From positions 4,216,001 to 4,280,000 of the forward strand of contig NZ_CP026029.1 of the NCBI RefSeq assembly GCF_023520895.1: a DNA stretch of 64,000 nucleotides. Reading direction: 5' to 3'. A model generated the notes under the pieces. That model was not told the origin of the DNA, did no database searches, and saw only the letters and a list, made by a program, of their open reading frames with translations. This document shows positions 52,222-59,915 of the stretch, in pieces. Origin of the DNA: Paenibacillus sp. PK3_47. Lineage in GTDB: Bacteria; Bacillota; Bacilli; Paenibacillales; Paenibacillaceae. The translations under genes and the position numbers were made by a program. Position 1 is the first letter of the stretch. Every line of letters starts with the position of its first letter.

Positions 52222-53061
52222 ATGAACGGAAATCTGCAAAGCGGAGGCCTGATCCACCGGAACGGGGATTCGCTGCTCGTCACCGACATCAAGGGATACT
52301 CCGGCACTTATCTCATACATAACGATACCAGCTTCGACATCTTTACAGACAGCCTGATGTGGTTCATGAACACCGGGGAACAGGGGATTCTGTACAGCGA
52401 CCAGCGCAGGGGCAACCGGCTGTTCCTGTCCGCGCCGGCCCTGCGGGAAGACAAGCTGGTGCTTGACAAGCCTTGCGGACAGCCGGTTCTCCGCGGAGAG
52501 AGGGTCTATTATATGGACGAACAGGACGGCAGCCTGCATTGCTGCACTGCTGAAGGCCGGCATGACCGCCGGCTGACTGAAGAGAAGGTGGCCGGCTTTC
52601 TCCTGCTGGAGGACGAAACCGTAATATACGCCTGCAGCCAGGGTATCCGGATGACCGGAGCGAACGGGCGGAAGGCGGAGACCCTTACCCCAGGATCTGC
52701 AGGAAGGATGATCCGGATAGGCGGCCGGCTGGCTTACGCCGACCGCAGCAGGGATCTGGAGCTTACGCTGCTTGATCTTGGCAGCGGGGAATCGTCTGTT
52801 GTGGAAGGCATCGCAGCGTCTTCGGTCAATACGGACGGACGTTATCTGTACTGCGCCAACCGGCGCAACGGCAGCAGCCTGTACCGCGTCGATCCCCGGA
52901 CGGGGAGCAGTATCCGCATCAGCGGAGAGAGCGCCGATTATCTGCACGTACTGGACGGCGAAATCTACTTCAGCCACAGCCGGGAATGGTACCGGCTGCC
53001 GCTGGCGGGCGGCGAAGCGGAGAAGCTTCCGCTGCCGGGAGGAATGAACAATGAACACTGA
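52222..53061 (+). CDS. Beta-propeller-like (DUF5050-type) protein in the secretion operon
   Basis: A 279-residue protein without a signal peptide or membrane helix. It is made of short repeated beta units (ILYSDQRRGNRLFLSAP, GERVYYMDEQDGSLHCC, GRYLYCANRRNGSSLYRVD, GEIYFSHSREWYRLPLAGGE) like DUF5050/TolB-style propellers. Probably a cytosolic scaffold. ATG 52222 follows AAGGAG. It overlaps the EssC-like gene by 11 bp, so a close link to the motor ATPase is likely. Function unknown. Confidence 0.65.
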   Translation: MNGNLQSGGLIHRNGDSLLVTDIKGYSGTYLIHNDTSFDIFTDSLMWFMNTGEQGILYSDQRRGNRLFLSAPALREDKLVLDKPCGQPVLRGERVYYMDEQDGSLHCCTAEGRHDRRLTEEKVAGFLLLEDETVIYACSQGIRMTGANGRKAETLTPGSAGRMIRIGGRLAYADRSRDLELTLLDLGSGESSVVEGIAASSVNTDGRYLYCANRRNGSSLYRVDPRTGSSIRISGESADYLHVLDGEIYFSHSREWYRLPLAGGEAEKLPLPGGMNNEH

Positions 53062-56000
53062 ATTCAGCAGGCAGCCGAGGTTCCTGCCGGATATTCCGCG
53101 CGGTGAGGTAGAAGTGCCGAATCCGCCGATGCTTCAGGAGAAACCTGAAATTTCCTGGTATGGTATTCTGCTCCCGCCGATTGTCATGCTGGTCATTACC
53201 GTCCTGATCGCCATGACCTCCCAGTCGCTTTTCCTGCTGATCTCGGTGGCAACAACCGTGATGACGCTGATCGGATCACTGGGCGGAGCCGTGACGCAGA
53301 TCCGCAAGTATAAGCTGAAGAAGCGGGAGCGTGAGAGTAAATATCTCCAGTTCATCGCAGATACACGCAGTGAGCTGTCGGTAGCGAGAGAGCAGCAGAC
53401 GGCCGCGATGAACGAGATGTTCCCCGAGCCGGAGCAATGTGTCCGCAGGATCATGGAAACAGACAACCGGCTGTGGGAGAAGACACCGGTCCATAACGAT
53501 TTTCTGACGGTACGACTCGGTCTCGGCAGTGCTCCGCTGGCGATGGAGATCCGGTACACGAAGCAGGCCATCGTCATGGAAAGCGATCCGCTGCTGATGG
53601 AACCGCAGCGGCTGGCGATGGACTACACCAAGGTGTCAGGTGTGCCGATCACCGTCAATCTGCTGGAGCAGGAAATTGTCGGTCTTGCCGGAGATGCTGC
53701 AAAGACCGCAGAGATGCTGAAATCGATGCTGCTTCAGGTCGTAACCCATCAGGGCTACGATGATGTCCGCATCGTGGTTCTGACGGATGATGCCGGATTT
53801 GAACGCTGGAGCTGGCTGAAGTTCCTCCCGCATCTGTGGGATGACAGCATGAACGTCCGTTTCCTGCTGTGCGGCAGAGCACTGGCCCATCAGGTGCTCT
53901 CCGAGATGAACAGCGTGTTCAAGGACCGGGAAATGCGCACGACAGGCGGTGGTGCGCTGCCGCATTATCTGTTCGTGGTTGAGGACGCCTCTCTGCTGGA
54001 GAATGAGCTGATCAGCAAGTATCTGTATAACGGCAATGCCAAGCTGGGCGTATCCGCGGTGTTTGTCGCTCCCAATGCCGCCTATCTGCCGATGAACTGC
54101 AAAACGGTTATTTCCCTCCAGGGCAATAACGGAGAGACGGCTAACCGGACTACCGGAGAGAAAACGGCATTCACACCGGACCGGGCAGATCTCAAAGATT
54201 TGGAGCTCGCCGCCAGAAAGCTGGCTCCGCTGCGCATCAAGCAGGGGAATGGCGGCTTCGCGCTTCCAACTTCCATCTCCTTGATGGAGATGCTGGAAGC
54301 AGAGAAGGTTACCGATACGGATGTGCTGCTGAACTGGACCCGGAACAAGACGTATATGGGCATGAGCGTACCGATTGGTTCACGTGCAGGCGGGGAACCG
54401 CTGTATCTCGATATGCACGAGACCGGGTACGGTCCCCACGGACTGGTAGCCGGAACGACGGGATCAGGTAAAAGTGAGCTGCTGCAGAGCATCATCGTCT
54501 CCCAGGCTGTACACTACCATCCGCATGATATCGCTTTTGTGCTGATTGATTACAAGGGGGGCGGCATGGCGGATGCCTTCAAGGGAATGCCCCATCTGGT
54601 CGGAACCATCACGAACCTGGACGGCAATCAGACCACCCGGGCACTGCTCTCGATCAAAAGTGAGCTGATGCGCAGACAGCGTGTCTTCTCGGAGCACGGT
54701 GTTAACAGCATCGATAAATATCAGAAGCTGTATTACAGCCGGCCGGACCGTCAGGGCATGCCGGCCATTCCCCACCTGATCATGATTGCCGATGAATTCG
54801 CCGAGCTGAAGCAGGATCAGCCGGACTTCATGAAGGAGCTGGTCAGTACAGCACGGGTCGGACGGAGTCTTGGCGTCCATCTGATCCTGGCCACCCAGAA
54901 GCCGGCCGGGGTCGTGGACGACCAGATCTGGAGTAACTCCAAATTCAAAATCTGCCTCAAGGTGCAGGATGAAGCAGACAGCCGGGATGTCATCAAACGC
55001 CCGGATGCGGCGATGATCAAGGAGCCGGGGCGTGCGTATATCCAGGTGGGGAACGACGAGATCTTTGAGCTGTTCCAGTCCGCCTTCTCGGGAGCAGATT
55101 ACGATCCCAAAGGCGAGCTGCAGAAGCTGGAGAACCAGACAAAGCGTATTTACAAATTGTCTGTTACCGGGCGGAGCGAGCAGATTTACCCGCAAGAGGA
55201 AGAGAAGATTGCCCGTCATGAGATGCCTTCCCAGCTGCAGGCGATGGTGGAGCATATTACCCTGACTGCGGAGCGCTTCGGCATTGAACCGGTCAAAGGA
55301 CCGTGGCTTCCGCCGCTTCCCGAAACCGTATATCTGGAGGATATCTTTACCGGCGGTTACAGTGAAGGCATTTGGCCGAAGCGTGAAGCGCTGCTCAGCA
55401 TCCCCGCGGGTCTGCTGGATGATCCCAGAGGACAGAAGCAGGAGGCGCTGGAGTTTGATTTTGCCGGAGAAGGCAATCTGTTCATCTACGGCGCTCCGGG
55501 CACAGGCAAAACCGTCCTGCTGCGGACGATATGTCTCTCATCTGCGCTGCTGTACTCCCCGGAGGATGTTCATATTTACATCATGGATTTTGGCGGCAGC
55601 TCACTGAAGTCGCTGGAACGCCTGCCGCATGTCGGCGGTGTCATGACGCTTGAGCAGGAAGAGAAGATCGACCAGTTCATGCGGTTCGTGTTCCGGATCA
55701 TGGAGGAGCGCAGAGAGCTGTTCGAGGAGGCAGGCAGCGAAGGCTTCGCAGACTACCGCAAGAGCGGACGGCAGCTGCCTGCGGTTCTGCTGATGATCGA
55801 CAATTACTTCGCGCTGTCGGAGACCTATGAAGACATTGACACCCAGATGGTTGTACTGGCCCGTGAAGGATTCAAATACGGCATTTATCTCATAGCAACG
55901 GCGACGAACAGTGCGCTGGTCCGTTATAAATTCTCGGTCAATTTCAAAATGGCTGCCAGCCTGCAAATGACCGAGAAAAGCGAATACGACGGAATTGTCG

Positions 56001-56935
56001 GCCGGACCGAAGGGCTGGAGCCGGGGAAAGCGGCCGGCCGGGGACTGGTGCGCGGCAAGCCTCCGCTGGAGTTTCAGACTGCGCTGCCTGAGTACAGGGA
56101 GCTGCGCAGCGAAGCGATTATCGAGCGGCTGAGTCAGAGCGGCGGAGCCCGGGCGGTGCCGATTCCGGTTATGCCGGCGGCAATCGATCTGGCCGCCCTG
56201 GCTGAGGAAGAAGGCAGATTGGCCATTGGGCTTTCCAGCAACGATCTGCAGCCTGTCTTTATCGACCTGCAGTCGACTCCGGTCCTTATGGTTGCCGGAG
56301 ATGCGATGTCCGGCAAGAGTACGCTGCTGGTCTCCTGGATTACGCTGCTTGGTGAGAGGCAGAAGGATCTTGAAGTGTATGCGCTGGATTCTTCGGGGAT
56401 GGGCCTTTATGAACTGATGAACCGGCCTTATGTGAAGGATCTGTCCGGCGTGGAGGACATGTTCGAGTTCGTGGAAGAGTTCAAGGAGAAGCTGGAAGCG
56501 CGGCGCTCCGAGCTGCTGGCCTGCCGGATGTCCGGAGGCGATCCGGCGCGGCTGGCTGCCGGCTGGAACCCTATCGTGTTCGTCATCGACAAGGTGAGCG
56601 AATTCACCGGAAATGATATGTTCGCACTGCATGAGCTGCTTGAACGGATCATCCGGCAGGAGCGGAACCTCAAGATTTCGGTCATCGCCGCAGATAATAC
56701 GGCTGATCTGGCTTCCAATTGGGACAGCCTCGGCAAGGTTATCCGTGAGGAGCAGACCGGGATTCTTCTGGGACGGATCAAGGAACAGAATCTGTATTCG
56801 GTATCCTATCCTTACGGTTCACAGGAACGGAACATGCAGCAGGGAGACGGTTACCTGATTCTTAAGAACAAATACACCGGACTGCGCTGTGCCGTTCTGA
56901 AGAAATCAGCTGCAAGCCCGCAGCTCGTAAGTTAA
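53051..56935 (+). CDS. essC: EssC/YukB-type FtsK-SpoIIIE secretion ATPase
   Basis: A 1294-residue type VII motor. Two N-terminal membrane helices (about residues 35-85), then three FtsK/SpoIIIE ATPase modules. Walker A of module 1 is GTTGSGKSE near residue 468, of module 2 GAPGTGKT near 814, and of module 3 GDAMSGKST near 1083. Module 1 has a full Walker B (LIMIADEFAEL), and the family DYKGGGMADAF motif. There is no N-terminal FHA pair, unlike S. aureus EssC, making it more like actinobacterial EccC. It sits between yukD and two WXG100-like genes. Confidence 0.9.
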   Translation: MNTEFSRQPRFLPDIPRGEVEVPNPPMLQEKPEISWYGILLPPIVMLVITVLIAMTSQSLFLLISVATTVMTLIGSLGGAVTQIRKYKLKKRERESKYLQFIADTRSELSVAREQQTAAMNEMFPEPEQCVRRIMETDNRLWEKTPVHNDFLTVRLGLGSAPLAMEIRYTKQAIVMESDPLLMEPQRLAMDYTKVSGVPITVNLLEQEIVGLAGDAAKTAEMLKSMLLQVVTHQGYDDVRIVVLTDDAGFERWSWLKFLPHLWDDSMNVRFLLCGRALAHQVLSEMNSVFKDREMRTTGGGALPHYLFVVEDASLLENELISKYLYNGNAKLGVSAVFVAPNAAYLPMNCKTVISLQGNNGETANRTTGEKTAFTPDRADLKDLELAARKLAPLRIKQGNGGFALPTSISLMEMLEAEKVTDTDVLLNWTRNKTYMGMSVPIGSRAGGEPLYLDMHETGYGPHGLVAGTTGSGKSELLQSIIVSQAVHYHPHDIAFVLIDYKGGGMADAFKGMPHLVGTITNLDGNQTTRALLSIKSELMRRQRVFSEHGVNSIDKYQKLYYSRPDRQGMPAIPHLIMIADEFAELKQDQPDFMKELVSTARVGRSLGVHLILATQKPAGVVDDQIWSNSKFKICLKVQDEADSRDVIKRPDAAMIKEPGRAYIQVGNDEIFELFQSAFSGADYDPKGELQKLENQTKRIYKLSVTGRSEQIYPQEEEKIARHEMPSQLQAMVEHITLTAERFGIEPVKGPWLPPLPETVYLEDIFTGGYSEGIWPKREALLSIPAGLLDDPRGQKQEALEFDFAGEGNLFIYGAPGTGKTVLLRTICLSSALLYSPEDVHIYIMDFGGSSLKSLERLPHVGGVMTLEQEEKIDQFMRFVFRIMEERRELFEEAGSEGFADYRKSGRQLPAVLLMIDNYFALSETYEDIDTQMVVLAREGFKYGIYLIATATNSALVRYKFSVNFKMAASLQMTEKSEYDGIVGRTEGLEPGKAAGRGLVRGKPPLEFQTALPEYRELRSEAIIERLSQSGGARAVPIPVMPAAIDLAALAEEEGRLAIGLSSNDLQPVFIDLQSTPVLMVAGDAMSGKSTLLVSWITLLGERQKDLEVYALDSSGMGLYELMNRPYVKDLSGVEDMFEFVEEFKEKLEARRSELLACRMSGGDPARLAAGWNPIVFVIDKVSEFTGNDMFALHELLERIIRQERNLKISVIAADNTADLASNWDSLGKVIREEQTGILLGRIKEQNLYSVSYPYGSQERNMQQGDGYLILKNKYTGLRCAVLKKSAASPQLVS

Positions 56936-56957
56936 ATTCTGTAGCAGAGGTGAGAGC

Positions 56958-57320
56958 ATGTCGACCAGCCCATCCGAAATCAGAAGAGACGCCGCACGCA
57001 TCAACGGTCTGACCGGAGATGTGCAGCGGATTTCAAGAGAAGTGCAGGTCCAGTACCATCTGGCCGGTGAATACTGGTCAGGCACGGCATCCAAATCGCT
57101 GCAGAGCCAGTACCAGACACTGGACAGCGAGATGAAAGCACTGCTGCGCAGTCTGAAGCAGCTGGAGAGCGGCGTACAGCGGGTCGCTTCCGAGGTGCAG
57201 CGGGCTGAGCAGGAACGCGCCGAAAAGCGGCGGCAGGCAGAGAGGCTTGCTGCCGAGAAAGAGCGTGAACGCAGGGAAAGGGAAAGGCAGCAGCAGGAAC
57301 GGGCAAGAAACAGCCGTTAA
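56958..57320 (+). CDS. WXG-motif protein with a charged coiled-coil tail
   Basis: A 120-residue helical hairpin protein. The turn carries YWSGTAS near residue 40-46, i.e. a W-x-G motif as in WXG100 proteins. The second helix is extended by a tail of nearly uninterrupted Arg/Glu/Gln (about residues 83-120), for example RQAERLAAEKERERRERER. The tail is unlike normal EsxA. It may be a second substrate, chaperone or EssC-binding adaptor. RBS AGAGGTGAG; 22 bp after essC. Confidence 0.7.
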   Translation: MSTSPSEIRRDAARINGLTGDVQRISREVQVQYHLAGEYWSGTASKSLQSQYQTLDSEMKALLRSLKQLESGVQRVASEVQRAEQERAEKRRQAERLAAEKERERRERERQQQERARNSR

Positions 57321-57378
57321 CAGTTCTTCATCCCGGGTTACCCTGAATATGTCATGCACTTGAAGGGAGGTGAATAAA

Positions 57379-57678
57379 ATGGCAGGTAACAATTTAACTT
57401 TTAGTCCGGATCAGGCCCTGAGCGTTGCTAAGTCGATCAACAGTAAAGCCAACAACGCCCAGACCCTGATCAATCAGCTGCAAAAGGAAATTCATTCCGT
57501 AAGCGGCTGGTGGCAAGGTGAGTCCCAGACCGCCTTTGTGCAACAGTTCGACGGACTTATGCCTAGCTTCAAAGAGATGGTAACTTGTGTAGAGAATATC
57601 AGCAAGAACCTTACTCAAATCGCTAACATCAAACAGCAGGCTGAGCAGGAGATGGCCAGCAAGCTGCGCGGAAGATAA
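57379..57678 (+). CDS. esxA: WXG100-family secreted protein
   Basis: A 99-residue WXG100 protein: two helices joined by SGWWQGESQTAF, containing W-x-G at about residue 44-47. The C-terminal helix ends QQAEQEMASKLRGR. This is the canonical type VII substrate and structural partner of EssC (EsxA/YukE). ATG 57379 lies 7 bp after GGGAGGTG; a GTG at 57370 is in frame. A strong hairpin after the gene may allow higher expression than the distal genes. Confidence 0.92.
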   Translation: MAGNNLTFSPDQALSVAKSINSKANNAQTLINQLQKEIHSVSGWWQGESQTAFVQQFDGLMPSFKEMVTCVENISKNLTQIANIKQQAEQEMASKLRGR

Positions 57679-57694
57679 TAGACATCTCTGTCAG

Positions 57695-57748
57695 GCATGG
57701 CAAGCAGGCCGGATGCTCCGGTCTTGCTGCCCTGCCATGCTTTATATT
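57695..57748 (+). terminator. Long hairpin after the WXG100 gene
   Basis: GCATGGCA...CCGGA pairs with TCCGG...TGCCATGC in a stem of about 20 bp with small bulges. TTTATATTAA follows, a poor T-run. It may be a partial terminator or an mRNA-stabilising structure that sets WXG100 stoichiometry. Confidence 0.6.
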
Positions 57749-57786
57749 AACAGGATTCTGTACATAGGATCTGGAGGGAACGAAAC

Positions 57787-59034
57787 GTGAAGTTGACCGA
57801 TAAGGAATATCTGGTACTGGCCTCGCTCGCGGATACTGATCAAGGTGTCGTGCAGACAGGCTCAACGATCCGCGGAATGCTCCAGGATTGCAGCGGCGCA
57901 GGAGAGCCTCATAGCTTAACACAGGAAATACCGGCAGACAGCCTGCTGCTTGAGCTGAAGCTTGCAGCCCGCTGGATTGCGCCGGATGCGGCAGGCTATG
58001 CCTTTACTAACGAAAATGATGATAGATGGATTATCTTTGCATATAAACCGGATGCTCTGCAGGAGCATCTGAAGACGCTGCTCTCCGGAGAGAACCCGCT
58101 GATGAAGCAGGCAGCCCAGTTTTTGCGCGCGAATCATGGCAGCAGAGACTGCTTCGTCACCGGCTTTGGCCTGGGCGGCGCTCTGGCGCTGTATGCAGCG
58201 GGATTTGCCGAAGACATTCAGGGCGTGGTCTTTGACGCACCGGGCATCGGGCAATTACCGGAGGCGCAGGGCTCCGGCCAGTCAAGGATTACCAACATCC
58301 TTGCATATAATAGTCTGATTTCAACGCTCGGCAGCCATAGCGAAAAGCTGCAGTTTGCCGGTCCTGCGGGCGGTGACACCGCTGTAGAGCTGCTCAGTCA
58401 GGCCGACCGGCATAGATATGTAACCGGCGCCGGCGGAAGTATTGTTACAGGTGAACCTGGCGAAGCCTTCGGACTTCTTTCGAAGCTTAGCATTCTGTTC
58501 GAAGAGGGCGGCAGAATTGATGAGGTTGCAGCGGTCTTTCTCCGGGCAGCCGGTCTGGAGGACAGCGGAGCTAGCGAGCTGATCCATGCGGTGCTGCCGC
58601 TGAGTGAACGGATCGAGCCAAGCGGCATCCGGGATGCACTGGCGGAAATTACCGCACAGTATGACCGTCATGCGGGGACGGTCTGGCGGAAATGGAAGAC
58701 GGAGATGACCGGACAAGCGCGAAAGCTGGGGCAGGAAGAACTTTCGGCAGTGTTCGCGGAGAAGAGCGAAGCCGCGATGCTGAGTGCGTCCGCACTGCTC
58801 GAAGAGCTGTACCGCATCACGGAAGCTTTCCTGTGTGTGCTGATCCTGTACGGGCCGGAGGAAAGCCGGCTGGCGGATCAGCTGGACGAACTGCTGGACA
58901 GCCTTACCGGACCAATGACCGACCGTCTGGAACAGCTGTCCCGGCAAATGGCCTCTGAGCTGGACGGTCTGATGGAGCTGTCGCTAAGCACAGCATTTGT
59001 GTGGCCGGAAATGCATTTCGATATTAAAGACTAG
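57787..59034 (+). CDS. Lipase-like protein lacking the nucleophile (pseudo-lipase)
   Basis: A 415-residue protein whose N-terminal half follows the alpha/beta-hydrolase plan of the lipase encoded at 59915: YLVLASLADTDQG, then DCFVTGFGLGGALALYAAGF, and VVFDAPG. At the nucleophile elbow (residues 126-130) the GxSxG motif is GFGLG, so the Ser is Gly and the protein cannot be a Ser hydrolase by this site. The C-terminal half (from about 270) is helical, with heptad-like stretches. No signal peptide. A regulatory, chaperone or immunity role next to the active lipase is inferred. Confidence 0.65.
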   Translation: MKLTDKEYLVLASLADTDQGVVQTGSTIRGMLQDCSGAGEPHSLTQEIPADSLLLELKLAARWIAPDAAGYAFTNENDDRWIIFAYKPDALQEHLKTLLSGENPLMKQAAQFLRANHGSRDCFVTGFGLGGALALYAAGFAEDIQGVVFDAPGIGQLPEAQGSGQSRITNILAYNSLISTLGSHSEKLQFAGPAGGDTAVELLSQADRHRYVTGAGGSIVTGEPGEAFGLLSKLSILFEEGGRIDEVAAVFLRAAGLEDSGASELIHAVLPLSERIEPSGIRDALAEITAQYDRHAGTVWRKWKTEMTGQARKLGQEELSAVFAEKSEAAMLSASALLEELYRITEAFLCVLILYGPEESRLADQLDELLDSLTGPMTDRLEQLSRQMASELDGLMELSLSTAFVWPEMHFDIKD

Positions 59035-59081
59035 GGTCTGTGAAGGCTAATTTGGACATGACGTTAGGAGAGTGGGCGTGC

Positions 59082-59915
59082 TTGAACAATTTGATGAGAA
59101 AGGCGGTGCTGATTCCTATGGCGTTTTTAACACTGCTCAGCCTGTTTGGCTGCGGTAAACCGCGGGATGAACGGGCGGCAGATGAGATTTTGAAATCCAT
59201 GCAGGCGAAATATGGCGAGGAATTTGTACTTAACGGGATTGGCGGCAGCTGGGGGACGATGAACAATAATACGCTGAAGGCAATTGTGCACCCCAAGGAT
59301 GATCCGACACTGAAAGTGCCGGTGGAGATTATGAAGGATTTCAGCAAAATATACGACAAGTATCTGAACCAGCGTGTTGCCCGTAACGAGGAGCCGAAAA
59401 TTCAGGAGCTTGCGAGAGCCTACTGGCCGGACGCAGAGGTTGTGATTGCAAATGATACAAGACTGACTTATCCCGAAGATAATGATACATCAATGTCATA
59501 CACGGAGTTTCTGAAACGTTATCCGATGAACACCCAACTGATTTCTATCTACTTAAAGGGTGATGACTATATCGACGGAGAAGGCACTATGGACCAGCAG
59601 GGAGAAGCCGGCAAATATCTGGAGTTTGGACAGAAGCTGGCTGACCAGCAGTATGTCAGCAGCATGGTGACATGGACGTATCTTACCAATGACGCTTACG
59701 GACGTCTGGACCTTGCCAAAGCGTCGGATGACTCTGTTGATAAATATTTCAGCGATGAGGAGGAGGAACAGGGCAAACTGAATATTTTGACGATGGCCGG
59801 ATTCTCGTTGAGCTTGGAAGGGAAGATTGAGGAGTCCCGCAGCGAGATCGAAGAAAGTTTTGATAACTGGAAGGAAAAAAGGCTGGAAAGCCTGGAGCAA
59901 AGAGGTGAGTCCTGA
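59082..59915 (+). CDS. Lipoprotein, possible immunity partner of the lipase
   Basis: A protein of about 277 residues with a lipoprotein signal: MRKAVLIPMAFLTLLSLFGC, lipobox LFGC, then a charged mature part. It probably sits on the outer face of the membrane. The rest is acidic and helical with no motif I recognise; a low-similarity link to DUF1672-like Staphylococcal lipoproteins is possible (YLNQRVARNEEPKIQELARAY region) but unproven. TTG 59082 after GGAGAG is my choice; 59040 and 59094 are alternatives. Its stop overlaps the lipase start (TGATG), arguing for co-translation. Confidence 0.65.
   Translation: MNNLMRKAVLIPMAFLTLLSLFGCGKPRDERAADEILKSMQAKYGEEFVLNGIGGSWGTMNNNTLKAIVHPKDDPTLKVPVEIMKDFSKIYDKYLNQRVARNEEPKIQELARAYWPDAEVVIANDTRLTYPEDNDTSMSYTEFLKRYPMNTQLISIYLKGDDYIDGEGTMDQQGEAGKYLEFGQKLADQQYVSSMVTWTYLTNDAYGRLDLAKASDDSVDKYFSDEEEEQGKLNILTMAGFSLSLEGKIEESRSEIEESFDNWKEKRLESLEQRGES

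Noticed and set aside
55601..56632. 343-codon minus-strand frame inside the EssC-like gene
   Set aside because: Antisense shadow of the third ATPase module; no RBS and no recognisable protein.
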